Source: Pseudomonas viridiflava (GTDB taxonomy: Bacteria > Pseudomonadota > Gammaproteobacteria > Pseudomonadales > Pseudomonadaceae). From it: DNA of 50,307 bases. Shown here piece after piece: positions 33,610-42,199 of the stretch (position 1 is the first letter of the stretch; each line of letters opens with the position of its first letter). The stretch lies in NCBI RefSeq assembly GCF_900580675.1, contig NZ_UTBG01000105.1, forward strand, positions 1 to 50,307, in the 5' to 3' direction. Made by a program: the position numbers and the translations under genes. The notes beneath the pieces were generated by a model. It made no database searches. It saw only the letters and a list, made by a program, of their open reading frames with translations, and had not been told where the DNA came from.

Positions 33610-34104
33610 CTACTGGTATTCGGCCAACAGCGTGGCCACCGCCGTAAAGCTGGCGGGCGCCAGGATCGAGCCTGGCCGTTTGACGGGTACGACTTCCAAT
33701 GTCGGCGGTGACGACAGGCTTATGTCCAGCGGCGTGTTGAGTTGAAACGGCAGGTTGTTCTGATACAGCCGAATGCCCAGGTCGGGCGCCGTGGTTTGCA
33801 CAGCGGCGTTATCAAACGTGGTTTCTGCGCCTTTGACGCTCAACTTCAGCAGCCACGGCAGCGTGGAGGTGCCGCAGCGGATGGTGTAGCCGACGGCCTT
33901 GCGGTACTTCACGCCATCGACGCGCCGGGTGCCGACATCGCCGAAATCGACTTCAATCGTGCTGCCCGAATCAATCGTGCAGGGCGGTGGCTCGTTCAGC
34001 GTGCCGTTGAACGTCAGGTTGGCCGACGCAGCACTGCACAGGCCCATGCAACACAAACCGAGCAAGGCTCGCCCTGGCCAACAGATCATTGATCGTTTCT
34101 TCAT
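33610..34104 (-). CDS. Fimbrial minor subunit (tandem paralogue B)
   Basis: A 164-residue exported pilin-like protein with a signal peptide ending near ASA. PPPCTIDSGSTIEVDFGDV begins the domain and VDGVKYRKAVGYTIRC supplies the second Cys. The C-terminus ATLLAEYQ is the chaperone-recognition strand. It aligns along its whole length with the upstream subunit at 34104-34601, so the pair are tandem paralogues of the FimF/FimG/MrpE adaptor type. The start codon overlaps the stop of that gene (TAATG), showing translational coupling. Confidence 0.9.
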   Translation of the reverse strand: MKKRSMICWPGRALLGLCCMGLCSAASANLTFNGTLNEPPPCTIDSGSTIEVDFGDVGTRRVDGVKYRKAVGYTIRCGTSTLPWLLKLSVKGAETTFDNAAVQTTAPDLGIRLYQNNLPFQLNTPLDISLSSPPTLEVVPVKRPGSILAPASFTAVATLLAEYQ

Positions 34105-34601
34105 TATTGGTACTCGATCACGAGGGTGGCAGCGGTCGCAAAGGCCCCGCCTGTCAGCGTGCTGCCTGCGCGCTTGACGGGCACCGCCTGCACGGCTGGA
34201 AAGGTGGGGTGGGTAAACCTCAGCGGCGTATTCAGGGGCCAGTCCGCCCCATTGGCGAACAGTTTTATCCCCAGGTCCGTCTTGGGCGTCGAGAGCACAT
34301 TGTTGTCAAACGCAGCGGCTGTGCCCTTGAGTTCCAGGGTCATGGCGTTGCTGAAGACGGGCGGGTCGCACCTGACGGTATACGGCACTTCCCGCCGATA
34401 ATTGACGCCATCGATGCGTGACGTCAGCAGGTCGTTGCCGAACGGCACATTCAGCGTGCTCCCGCTGTTGATCACGCACGGCGGAGGCGCAATGATCACC
34501 GCGCGGATCGTCAGGTTGGTGTCGGCTTGCACACTCTGGCTGACAGCCAACAGCATGCCTGCGCCGACAAAAATGGCCCATGGGCCGGTTAACCTGGTCA
34601 T
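34104..34601 (-). CDS. Fimbrial minor subunit (tandem paralogue A)
   Basis: A 165-residue exported pilin-like protein. The signal peptide ends near VQA. It shares PPPC-x-I-x-SGST, IDGVNYRREVPYTVRC, the DLGIKLFANG region and VPVKRAGS with its neighbour at 33610-34104. The start at 34601 was preferred because AAGGG lies 8 bases upstream. The longer start at 34619 overlaps the preceding gene's stop and lacks a clear site. It is probably an adaptor subunit near the fibre tip. Confidence 0.9.
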   Translation of the reverse strand: MTRLTGPWAIFVGAGMLLAVSQSVQADTNLTIRAVIIAPPPCVINSGSTLNVPFGNDLLTSRIDGVNYRREVPYTVRCDPPVFSNAMTLELKGTAAAFDNNVLSTPKTDLGIKLFANGADWPLNTPLRFTHPTFPAVQAVPVKRAGSTLTGGAFATAATLVIEYQ

Positions 34602-34611
34602 TGTTCTGCCC

Positions 34612-35193
34612 TTACTCATAATTGAGCCTGAAATCCACCACGGCCCGAAACGCCCCGCTGGTCAATGGCGCGGAGGTGCGCGTGGGTAGAACATTCCAGG
34701 TTTGTGTGCTGGCGCCCAAGGACAGGAACAGCGGCTCGCCCCGTGAGCCCAGCCGTACATCCCGCCCCTGGGCATCGGTCAATTGCAGGCCCATGCCCGT
34801 GATGCCCTGTACCTTGACCAGCCGTGGGTCATCGGCATCGGCGGGTGCGACAAACGTCACCGACAGCACCGGTTGGTAAGCACTCCATGCCAGGTTGCCC
34901 GTGCGCTCGTTGCGGATGCTGCCCGCGGTGCGCTGGCAATCCTTGAAATGCAGTTGAAACGGCATGGATGTGGCGTGATCGCCGGGCTTGGCCAATTGGC
35001 TTGCCGACACAGCGCCCAGATCGACGGTTTGATGCAGGGACCTCATCTCCAGGCTGCAGGGCATTTCATGCATGCTTCCGCGAATATTCAGCATCCCGAC
35101 CATGCCCTCGACATCCTCATCATCTGCGGCCTGTGCGCTCCCCATCGAGACCAGTAGCAGGCAGCCCAAGGCCTTTATTGTGTGCAGCTTCAT
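34612..35193 (-). CDS. Fimbrial subunit
   Basis: A 193-residue exported pilin-like protein with a signal peptide ending near AQA, followed by an acidic stretch (DDEDVEGM). The Cys pair is in EMPCSLE and FKDCQRT. The chaperone-binding end is FRAVVDFRLNYE. It lies 21 bp downstream of the chaperone gene. It resembles the minor pilins that follow the usher in Cup-type clusters; its place in the fibre is not known. Confidence 0.9.
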   Translation of the reverse strand: MKLHTIKALGCLLLVSMGSAQAADDEDVEGMVGMLNIRGSMHEMPCSLEMRSLHQTVDLGAVSASQLAKPGDHATSMPFQLHFKDCQRTAGSIRNERTGNLAWSAYQPVLSVTFVAPADADDPRLVKVQGITGMGLQLTDAQGRDVRLGSRGEPLFLSLGASTQTWNVLPTRTSAPLTSGAFRAVVDFRLNYE

Positions 35194-35214
35194 GACGTTC
35201 TCCGGCAGCAGGCA

Positions 35215-35976
35215 CTACTGATTGGGTGCTGATGCTTGCACATTCACTTTGCAAGTCTCGCCACTGCACGTGAAGGCGAGCAGAGGGCGGCCGCCGTAGT
35301 CGTTCACGTAGGACAAATAGGGCGTCGTGCCAAGCTCCTTGGCAGTCGGGCCCAGGGCCTGCATGCTTTTCGGCGCGATCATCACCGGCTCGAAGCTCGC
35401 GATGGTTTTGCCGTCTTTGCTGCTGCGCGCGTCCACCAGCGTCACGTAGTAAGGCGTCGGGTTGTTCACCTGATAACGCTCGCCCTGGCGGGTAAGGGTC
35501 AGCTTTTCCTGCCAGGGATTGGACAGGTCCTGCTGGGTCGGCGTGATGGCTTGCGGTCGGTAAAACAACTTGATCCGTGTTTGCAGCGCAATTTGCAGGG
35601 TGTTGGCCTTGTCACTGCGCGGCGGAATCTCCCGCAGGTTGAAGTAGTAGACCGTCTCACGGTCTTGCGGCAGCGATTTGGCCGCAGGCAGTGCCTGCAC
35701 TTTCACCTGGCTTTGTTTGCCGGGCTCCAACCGTTGAACCGGCGGCAGCACGATCAAGGGCGAGGTGACTTTCTTGCCTTGCTCATCCTCGATCCAGCCC
35801 TGGGCCAAATACGGCAACTGGGTGTTGTTATTGGTGATGTTCACGCTGGTGGCCTCTTTGCCACCGTCGAAAATCACCCGGGTACGGTCCAGGCCGACCG
35901 CGGCGTTGGCGCTTTGGCTCAAGCCCAGCGCCAGCAGCGCGAAGGCCTTGCAGGTGAGGCGAATGTTAGTGTTCAT
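35215..35976 (-). CDS. Periplasmic fimbrial chaperone (PapD family)
   Basis: A 253-residue exported protein with a signal peptide ending near SANA. LDRTRVIFDGGKEATSVNIT is the typical G1 strand and start of the first immunoglobulin-like domain. YYFNLREIPPRSD is the PapD-family signature, with the conserved Arg and Lys that anchor subunit C-termini. The second domain has a Cys pair (FTCSGETC) as in many FGL/FGS chaperones. It folds and caps pilins by donor-strand complementation. The start overlaps the usher stop by four bases. Confidence 0.94.
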   Translation of the reverse strand: MNTNIRLTCKAFALLALGLSQSANAAVGLDRTRVIFDGGKEATSVNITNNNTQLPYLAQGWIEDEQGKKVTSPLIVLPPVQRLEPGKQSQVKVQALPAAKSLPQDRETVYYFNLREIPPRSDKANTLQIALQTRIKLFYRPQAITPTQQDLSNPWQEKLTLTRQGERYQVNNPTPYYVTLVDARSSKDGKTIASFEPVMIAPKSMQALGPTAKELGTTPYLSYVNDYGGRPLLAFTCSGETCKVNVQASAPNQ

Positions 35977-38585
35977 GAGGATGTACTCTCCTTATCGTTA
36001 CGCTTGCCGGTCAGCGATGCCGGCTCGGGCGAAGATTGATCGGTGGCTACCATCTGGCAGCGCAGTTGCAGGGCGTCGGTCAAGCCATCAGCCGGCAAAA
36101 CCACAGGCAGTGTGAGGACGCAACGCTGGGTCCCGCCCCAACTGACGATCATCTGTTCACCGGCCTGAATGCCGCTGAGGTAGACGTCGCCGCCATCGTT
36201 CACAACGCCGGTGTCCTGCTGTTTCAGGTTTTGCACCGTGGCGCCGAAAGGCGGTGCGGTGCCATCCGGCAGGCGCAGAACGGCCATGGCTTTCTTGCCG
36301 GAAATCACTTCCAGTGATCGATAGCCAATGGCCCCTTCGGTGAGTGTCAGTTGCGTGACGGACTGGGTGGCTTCGATATCGCTGGGCAAACTTTCCAGAT
36401 CAACACTGGCCGCCGTGCGCTGATAACTGCTGATATCGGAGATAACCGCCTTGCCAAAAGCGTTACTGCGGGTCGGTGTGCCATAGCCGCGCACAGGCAC
36501 ATCGGCCACCCCTGCGGTGTCGATCATCAGCCGGGTTCCGCCGGTGCTATTGGTACGGTGCATAGCCGCCCCATAAGCCGTGAGCGTGCCACCGCCGCGA
36601 ACCGACGCGCCGAGCGTGCGACTGTCACTTTGTTGCTGGCTGGCACTGAGATCGACGTCGACCGTGTCACCGATATGGCTGAGGTAGCCACTGGCGGAGT
36701 TGTCGCTGGCGCTCAGCTGGTAGCTATTGCGCTCATCGATACGGTCGGCATAGCGCGTTGCAAACATGTTCTTGCCGGCGGCTCTGTTGGCGTCCATCGA
36801 CAGTGTGCCGGTGGGCCCCAACGGCAAGCTGACGGTCAGCGACATTCCGTTGTCTTTGTATTGGTATTCGTGCGTGCGGTAGACATTCAGGGACAGGTTC
36901 ATGTTTTTGACTGTCCCTACATTGAAGTAACGCGCCGCTGACAGGTTCCAGCGCTGGGTGTCCGGCCGATTCCAATACGTTTGTTTGTTGTAACTGGCGT
37001 AGACGGTGGCGCCCAGATCACGGAACTGTTTATTCACCGTTACCGTATACAGTGCCTTGTTGCCGCCAATCGGCCTCCAGTGCTCAACGTACTCACCGTT
37101 TCCGTCAAAAACCCCACGCCCGCCGAGTTCGCCGTTCAACCCGAAATGTTTGGCATCCAGGTATTGGCTCATACTCAAGAAGTTCTTCTCGGAAAACCGG
37201 TAACCGGCGAAGGTGACCTGGCTGTCGTACTGCTCAAAATTCTTGGAGTATTGAAGCCGGTAGGATTTACCCGAGAGTGACTCGTTCCACAGGCTTGCGT
37301 GGGATTGGGTGACGTCCACCGACAGCGCCCCGAACGCCAACAAATCACGCCCCACCCCGACCGACAGGGCACGGTAGTTGTTATCGGCAATGCCGCCGCC
37401 CAACAGCGACCAGCCATTACTGATGCCCCAGGAAAACTCGCCGGTACCAAAAAAGGCACCGTCGTCGTGGTACTGAAGGTTGGACGGTCGCCCAGTCGAC
37501 AGTTTGTAGCGCAGTTGCCCAGGTCGCGTCAGGTAGGGAACACCTGCGGTATCGATCTCGAACCTGTGCACCGAACCGTCCTGCTCTTCGACCCGCACGT
37601 CCAGCCGGCCGGACACGGCATCGTTAAGGTCCTGGATACGAAATGGACCTGCCGCAACCAGGGTTTCATAGAGCACACGGCCCTGTTGGCTGATGACGAT
37701 TTTTGCATTGGTTTTCGCGACCCCGACTACTTCCGGTGCGTAACCACGCAAGTTGGGCGGCAACTGGCTTTCATCTGATTTGAGCGCCGCACCGGTAAAC
37801 CGAAAACTGTCGAACAGGTCGGAATACAGGTAGTCCTCGCCCACCACAAGCCGCGCCTTCAACGCAGGAATTGCGCGATAAGCGTAGTAACGACTCCACT
37901 CCAGTTTTTGCCGGTTGGACGACGATTCGCGGTCTTCCTCCAAACGCCCTTGCCAGTCTGCCCGCAGGCGCCACGCCCCGGCATTGGCCCCCAGTGTTCC
38001 ATTGCCGCTGAGCTCATTGCGGGTGCCGTCAGCCTTTCTGTAGCTGGACTGCGCCGTCATGTTGTAGTCGATCAGCAGCCCGGGTACTCCCTCATCCCAA
38101 CGCGAGGGCGGGTCCCAGTTGATGGCGCTGTATTCAAGATAGGCCTGGGGCAGGTTGATGTTCAGTGAGGAACTGGCCAGATCGGCACTGACTTCCATGC
38201 CGGGCAAGCTCTTTATATCCAGGCATTGCCCGCCTTTCCACCACTTGAGCGCGTCTGCGCCGGACGCCTTCAGGCCCAACTGGTCTACCAGTTCGCGCGA
38301 TAAACACGGATCACTTCCCTTGGGATCATTATCGGGGTGGTAAAACGCGACTGACGCTTCAGCGATCGGCTGAGTGTTCAGCTGGATCACCATTGTGTAG
38401 TTGCCCGGCAGAATAAACCCACTGCGCGCAAACCGAGACAAGTCAATATTGGAGCGATCAATCAAGTCCAGAACATCGGTATTAAACTCAATATCCCCGG
38501 CGCCCATTGCGGTGCCTGCCAACGTTATCAAACCGCCAAAAAGGCTTGGACGCAGCGTATTCATGACTTTCGACGTATTCAACAT
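35973..38585 (-). CDS. Outer-membrane fimbrial usher
   Basis: An 870-residue usher. After the signal sequence, the N-terminal chaperone-binding domain begins FNTDVLDL and includes GNYTMVIQLN. The middle has the beta-barrel and plug region (GRVLYETLVAAGPFRIQDL, then RLDVRVEEQDGSV). The C-terminal carboxylate-binding domain includes PFGATV and a conserved Cys pair (RCVLTL/LRCQM). It secretes and assembles the fimbria. It begins 17 bp after the minor pilin gene. A start at the internal Met (38564) is possible. The Cup-like gene order supports the assignment. Confidence 0.95.
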   Translation of the reverse strand: MLNTSKVMNTLRPSLFGGLITLAGTAMGAGDIEFNTDVLDLIDRSNIDLSRFARSGFILPGNYTMVIQLNTQPIAEASVAFYHPDNDPKGSDPCLSRELVDQLGLKASGADALKWWKGGQCLDIKSLPGMEVSADLASSSLNINLPQAYLEYSAINWDPPSRWDEGVPGLLIDYNMTAQSSYRKADGTRNELSGNGTLGANAGAWRLRADWQGRLEEDRESSSNRQKLEWSRYYAYRAIPALKARLVVGEDYLYSDLFDSFRFTGAALKSDESQLPPNLRGYAPEVVGVAKTNAKIVISQQGRVLYETLVAAGPFRIQDLNDAVSGRLDVRVEEQDGSVHRFEIDTAGVPYLTRPGQLRYKLSTGRPSNLQYHDDGAFFGTGEFSWGISNGWSLLGGGIADNNYRALSVGVGRDLLAFGALSVDVTQSHASLWNESLSGKSYRLQYSKNFEQYDSQVTFAGYRFSEKNFLSMSQYLDAKHFGLNGELGGRGVFDGNGEYVEHWRPIGGNKALYTVTVNKQFRDLGATVYASYNKQTYWNRPDTQRWNLSAARYFNVGTVKNMNLSLNVYRTHEYQYKDNGMSLTVSLPLGPTGTLSMDANRAAGKNMFATRYADRIDERNSYQLSASDNSASGYLSHIGDTVDVDLSASQQQSDSRTLGASVRGGGTLTAYGAAMHRTNSTGGTRLMIDTAGVADVPVRGYGTPTRSNAFGKAVISDISSYQRTAASVDLESLPSDIEATQSVTQLTLTEGAIGYRSLEVISGKKAMAVLRLPDGTAPPFGATVQNLKQQDTGVVNDGGDVYLSGIQAGEQMIVSWGGTQRCVLTLPVVLPADGLTDALQLRCQMVATDQSSPEPASLTGKRNDKESTSS

Positions 38586-38601
38586 GCCAGCAACTCAATA
38601 T

Positions 38602-39156
38602 TCAGAAGTATTCCAACTTGAACCGCACTGCAGCCCGGTGAGCTCCCGCCAATAGCGGCACTCCGTTGCCGACCAAGCGAAGCCTGTAGTGAAGTGTCAT
38701 GTCACCATCAACCAACGGGTACAACGCCATCGGCTGCCCCGGCACACTCACTTGACCGGTGATGTCCTCGATAAAAAAGGCAACCCCTTGCGAGTTACCA
38801 AAGGCCGCAAACATGCGCCCGCCCATATCGGTCGGTCCGTCGAACGTCACGCGCAGGTGCTCCCAATCGGGCAGCGTTTGGCCGGGACGCGAGGGGTCGG
38901 GGCGTGTCACCGAGCAATTGACCAGGCGCAACTCGAAGGGCTGCAGTCGCCCGGCGCCTTCTCGCAAGAGCCGGCCGATGGGCTCGGGGTTCATATCGAT
39001 GGTTTGATCAACGGTGGCCGCTTCCAGGCCGCAGGCGGAGTCGATGACTTCACCTCCCATTGTCACGACCCCATCGCCCTGCGCCTGAGCGGCGGCGCAC
39101 GTGTTGATGAACATCGTCAATGAAGAGGCGATAGCGAGACTTATGAATGTTTTCAC
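38602..39156 (-). CDS. Fimbrial subunit next to the usher
   Basis: A 184-residue exported pilin-like protein. The signal peptide ends near CAAA, followed by GVVTMGGEVIDSACGLE, with the second Cys in LVNCSVTR. The C-terminal strand is RAAVRFKLEYF. It is divergent from the major pilin but has the same fold. Its position between the major pilin and the usher suggests an anchor or terminator subunit. A stable hairpin separates it from the major pilin gene, so it may be made in smaller amounts. Confidence 0.9.
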   Translation of the reverse strand: MKTFISLAIASSLTMFINTCAAAQAQGDGVVTMGGEVIDSACGLEAATVDQTIDMNPEPIGRLLREGAGRLQPFELRLVNCSVTRPDPSRPGQTLPDWEHLRVTFDGPTDMGGRMFAAFGNSQGVAFFIEDITGQVSVPGQPMALYPLVDGDMTLHYRLRLVGNGVPLLAGAHRAAVRFKLEYF

Positions 39157-39175
39157 CTATACCTCCCACCAGTTC

Positions 39176-39201
39176 CCCCCCGCCACCTGAAGTGGCGGGG
39201 G
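39176..39201 (-). terminator. Attenuator hairpin after the major pilin gene
   Basis: CCCCCGCCAC (about 39177-39186) and GTGGCGGGGG (39192-39201) form a 10-bp GC-rich stem just after the major pilin stop codon. No T-run follows. In pilus operons such stems reduce read-through or protect pilin mRNA, giving excess major subunit; that role is inferred. Confidence 0.65.
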
Positions 39202-39207
39202 AAACAC

Positions 39208-39729
39208 TTACTGATAAGCCAAGGTGAAGTTGGTGACCGCGCTGAACTCACCAGGGACGATGTCGCCCGTGGTCTGGCCTTGTACAAAGGCACCGAACTC
39301 CAGCGTGTTATTACCGGTGGCAATAACTTGCGGTGTGGTCGGGGTGCCCAGCACAACAGGTCGGCCGCCGTGGGTCATCATGATGCCGATGCCGCCGGCG
39401 CCGCCCACAGTGCCGATACCGCCCGGGACAACGGTCGACGGTGCGCCGGTGAAGGTCGTGGTGACGGTGTTATCAGTGAGGCCGGACAGGTCGCAGCCTT
39501 CAAGTTCGATCAGCACACGTCGGGCTTCGGACTTGCCACCCGATTGCAGTTGATGCTTGGCAATCGCGCCAAGGCGAACGGTCTGATCTACGGAGTCAGG
39601 TTTGATAGAGCAAGCACCCGAATGGACCGACCCCAAAAACGTAACCGTTCCGTCCGCTGCCTGGGCAACAGACATCGAACCGGCCAACAGGCCGATAGTT
39701 AACAGCGCAGTTTTTACTTTAGATTTCAT
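39208..39729 (-). CDS. Major fimbrial subunit (pilin)
   Basis: A 173-residue exported pilin. The signal peptide ends near VAQA. DGTVTFLGSVHSGACSIKPD is the donor strand and first Cys; the second Cys is in ELEGCDLSG. It has a Gly-rich loop (GGIGTVGGAGGIGI) and the chaperone-recognition end FSAVTNFTLAYQ. The composition, poor in Trp and charged residues, and the position as first gene with a hairpin behind it make it the main shaft subunit. The start at 39729 gives the signal peptide; the frame is open to 39843 through the leader. Confidence 0.93.
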   Translation of the reverse strand: MKSKVKTALLTIGLLAGSMSVAQAADGTVTFLGSVHSGACSIKPDSVDQTVRLGAIAKHQLQSGGKSEARRVLIELEGCDLSGLTDNTVTTTFTGAPSTVVPGGIGTVGGAGGIGIMMTHGGRPVVLGTPTTPQVIATGNNTLEFGAFVQGQTTGDIVPGEFSAVTNFTLAYQ

Positions 39730-40024
39730 TTGCAGACGCTCACGTATATTTAATGTCGCAACGGGATCCTGTCGCAGTTTTGCGCAGGATTTATTAAGTG
39801 CCTGAGCGATTTCCCGAGAGCAGTGGATTGTTTGTTTTTCCAACTACTTGCATTGCTTTTCAGGAAGTCGTTCAACGCCAGGCAATTATCCATTGCGATA
39901 TCGAATACGAAAGCCGTCCGATTCGCTTAGTTACGTAGCCCTGTTACACCAAGATACATGGGAAAATTATGGCACTTTGCCAAAACTTTAAAAGTTGCTG
40001 TAAGAAGTGGACTACACGGCAATT

Positions 40025-40041
40025 AATGAGAATGATTTCTC
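40025..40041. promoter_or_regulatory. Fur-like box
   Basis: AATGAGAATGATT (40025-40037) matches 11 of 13 positions of the core AATGATAATCATT, and GAGAA/TTCTC is a perfect dyad around TGAT. It lies 217 bp upstream of nfeR. The related E. coli ferric reductase gene yqjH is Fur-regulated, so the context supports it, though the distance is long. Confidence 0.45.
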
Positions 40042-40210
40042 GACTACCGCGTCCGTCAGAATAGGATTACACCCCATAAAAAACAACCGTAATTACTTGG
40101 GCAAACCCACTAACAAGTTGAAGAATATGTCGCCGATGGCCGCATGGGCAGAGACCTGGGTTGGTGCTCGAAGCGTAGGCAACCGTTCGTCCGGTCAGAT
40201 TGCTCGCACT

Positions 40211-40236
40211 TAAGATATATCTTACGTTGTATCTAA
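40211..40236. promoter_or_regulatory. Probable NfeR/PadR operator
   Basis: TAAGATATATCTTA (40211-40224) is a perfect 14-bp palindrome. A further half-site TATCTAA (40230-40236) repeats TATCTTA at a 12-bp period. It lies 22-47 bp upstream of the nfeR start, where an autorepressing PadR protein would bind. Confidence 0.65.
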
Positions 40237-40257
40237 ACCAGACGAGAGAGAACCTAA

Positions 40258-40806
40258 ATGAGAGACCATCATTCCCACCGTGACCACGGTGACGACCGCG
40301 ACGGCTTCGAAAAACGCCCCGGCCCAGGGCGCGGCGGGCGTGGCCCACGCGTCTTTGCCCCGGGTGACCTGAAGCTGCTGTTACCGGCCCTGATCGCCGA
40401 ACAGCCCTGCCACGGCTATGACCTGATCCGCCAAATCGAAACCCTGTTCGACGGCGCCTATAGCCCAAGCCCCGGTGTGATCTACCCCACGCTGACCTTC
40501 CTGGAAGAAAGCGAACTGATCACCGGCGACGCCGAGGGCGGAAAAAAACGCTACACAATCACCGACGCCGGTCGTCTCTTCCTGAGCGAACAGACGGTGG
40601 CCCTCGAGGGCATTCGCCTGCGCATCGATGTGAGCAAACGCTCGCTGCGCGGCCATGACCGCCCACCGGAAATCCACGAGGCGGTGCATAACCTGCGCCA
40701 CGCGTTGCATTCGCACCACGGGCGTTGGAGCCCGGAAGAAATTACGCGCGTCGCCGCGCTGCTCAACAGCACCGCCCAAGCCATTGCCGACGGGAAAGCC
40801 CAATGA
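40258..40806 (+). CDS. nfeR: PadR-family metal-responsive repressor (NfeR/YqjI-like)
   Basis: A 182-residue PadR-type winged-helix protein. The His/Asp-rich N-terminus (MRDHHSHRDHGDD) followed by a Gly/Arg linker is typical of NfeR (YqjI), which binds nickel or iron through this tail. The DNA-binding domain runs from LKLLLPALIAEQPCHGYDL through GVIYPTLTFLEE to GKKRYTIT (about residues 39-105). In E. coli NfeR represses itself and the ferric reductase gene nfeF. Here nfeF follows directly with a four-base overlap (ATGA). GAGAGA upstream is a good ribosome-binding site, and a palindrome lies in the promoter. Confidence 0.88.
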   Translation: MRDHHSHRDHGDDRDGFEKRPGPGRGGRGPRVFAPGDLKLLLPALIAEQPCHGYDLIRQIETLFDGAYSPSPGVIYPTLTFLEESELITGDAEGGKKRYTITDAGRLFLSEQTVALEGIRLRIDVSKRSLRGHDRPPEIHEAVHNLRHALHSHHGRWSPEEITRVAALLNSTAQAIADGKAQ

Positions 40807-41570
40807 ATACGCAAGCCATCCATCGCGTTACCCACGAAATCAAACGCCGCCGCCTGGATGTTCTGCGCGTGGTCGACATCACCCCACGCATGCGCCGCAT
40901 CACCTTGGGCGGGCCGGAACTGGCGGGGTTTATCAGCCTGGGCAGTGACGATCACATCAAGCTGTTGTTCCCGCAGAACGCCGCCGAACAAGCCGCGCTG
41001 GAAAGCCCGACGTTCAGCATCAAGGGCGACGGCCCGCAACCGGCGATGCGCGACTACACGCCACGCCGCTACGACCTGGACATCGGCGAGCTGGACATCG
41101 ACTTCGTGCTGCACGGCGATGGCCCGGCTTCCACGTGGGCGGACCAGGCCAAGGTCGGCCAGCACCTCTACATCGGCGGCCCACGTGGCTCAATGATCGT
41201 GCCGGATATATTCGACAGCTACCTGCTGATCGGCGACGAAACCGCCCTGCCCGCCATCGGCCGGCGCCTGGAAGAATTGCCTGCCGGGCGCAAGGTATTG
41301 GCGGTGATCGAGATCGCGAATGCGGCGGAACAGCAGACCCTGCAGAGTGCAGCCGAGGTCGAGGTGATCTGGGTGGTTCGCGGCCAGGACGACCTGCTCG
41401 AAACGGTGCGCAACCTGACGCTGCCGGCCGGCAAGCTGTACAGCTTTGTCGCGACCGAAACCAAACTGTCACGCCAGGTGCGGCGCGTGCTGCTCGACAC
41501 GCATAAGGTCAATGAGGAGTTCCTCAAGGCCGTCGGTTACTGGCGTGCCGAAGGCAGCGAAGAAGAGTAA
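40803..41570 (+). CDS. nfeF: Siderophore-interacting FAD-dependent ferric reductase (NfeF/YqjH-like)
   Basis: A 255-residue siderophore-interacting protein. The FAD-binding motif MRDYTPRRYD (R-x-Y-T-x-R, about residues 79-88) is followed by the HGDGPASTWA segment typical of the family, then GPRGS and LLIGDETALPAI in the NAD(P)H-binding half. The C-terminus has the KVNEEFLKAVGYWRAEGSEE end of SIP proteins. It reduces ferric siderophore complexes to release Fe2+ in the cytoplasm. The start at 40803 overlaps the nfeR stop, so expression is coupled to the repressor. Confidence 0.92.
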   Translation: MNTQAIHRVTHEIKRRRLDVLRVVDITPRMRRITLGGPELAGFISLGSDDHIKLLFPQNAAEQAALESPTFSIKGDGPQPAMRDYTPRRYDLDIGELDIDFVLHGDGPASTWADQAKVGQHLYIGGPRGSMIVPDIFDSYLLIGDETALPAIGRRLEELPAGRKVLAVIEIANAAEQQTLQSAAEVEVIWVVRGQDDLLETVRNLTLPAGKLYSFVATETKLSRQVRRVLLDTHKVNEEFLKAVGYWRAEGSEEE

Positions 41571-41571
41571 A

Positions 41572-42195
41572 TCAGGCGCGGGGCTTGATGATTTTATCCA
41601 GCCCCAGCACCGCCAGCGCGATCAACACAAACCCCGCCAGAATCCCCCCGGCATTCACAAACACCTGTGGATAACCCAGGGTGCCGACATCGATAAACGG
41701 GTACTGATACTGCCCCAGCAAATCCCCACGCAGCAGCGCGTAGGCGAAGTACACCAGCGGGTAAATTACCCACAATCCGATGTGTTTGAAGCGTAAATGG
41801 CCCTTGGGCACATACCACCACCAGTACAGGGCGAACAGCACCGGCATCACGTCGTGCAGCAATTCGTCGGCGATAAACTGAAAACCCTCCGGCTGCCACA
41901 AATGCCGCAGCAGCAGGTTATAGGCCAGGCCGACCACCACGATGCTCACCGCGATACCACTGCTGACACTCGGTGCCAGGAAAACCCGTTTGGCCGGCGA
42001 GTCGCGATTCACCCACGCGTAGCTCAAGACCACCACCGCCAGGGTGTTGGTCAGCACCGTGAAGAAGCTGAAAAAGTTGATCAAGCCGCCCAGCAGGCTC
42101 GCGCCGGCTTCCCAGCGCGAATAGAAAATCAGGTATTGCTGAATCACCAACCCCACCCAACCGGCCAGCGCCGCTGCCGCTGCATACCGCTTCAT
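41572..42195 (-). CDS. Pr6Pr family membrane protein
   Basis: A 207-residue protein with six hydrophobic helices (about residues 6-24, 38-60, 75-98, 111-130, 139-158 and 178-200). NFFSFFTVLTN near the second helix and the conserved basic/aromatic loops match the Pr6Pr (FAR-17a/AIG1-like) group. Its biochemical function in bacteria is not established. The end abuts nfeF in a convergent arrangement (stops 1 bp apart). The downstream-oriented VF530 gene starts on the same strand further right. Confidence 0.8.
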   Translation of the reverse strand: MKRYAAAAALAGWVGLVIQQYLIFYSRWEAGASLLGGLINFFSFFTVLTNTLAVVVLSYAWVNRDSPAKRVFLAPSVSSGIAVSIVVVGLAYNLLLRHLWQPEGFQFIADELLHDVMPVLFALYWWWYVPKGHLRFKHIGLWVIYPLVYFAYALLRGDLLGQYQYPFIDVGTLGYPQVFVNAGGILAGFVLIALAVLGLDKIIKPRA

Positions 42196-42199
42196 GGGT

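Larger units (their letters stand above)
39730..40257. other. 528-bp divergent intergenic region, AT-rich
   Basis: This lies between the fimbrial operon (minus) and nfeR (plus). It is visibly more AT-rich than the rest of the window, especially 39840-40110, as often seen for fimbrial promoters silenced by H-NS-type proteins such as MvaT. No credible gene was found. It holds a Fur-like box (40025-40041) and a palindromic operator (40211-40236). Confidence 0.6.

Noticed and set aside
40007..40213. A 68-codon plus-strand open frame in the fimbria-nfeR intergenic region
   Set aside because: It overlaps the Fur-like box and the operator, has no family features and no good ribosome-binding site.
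39730..40257. An invertible fim-type promoter switch
   Set aside because: No pair of flanking inverted repeats was seen and no recombinase gene is nearby.
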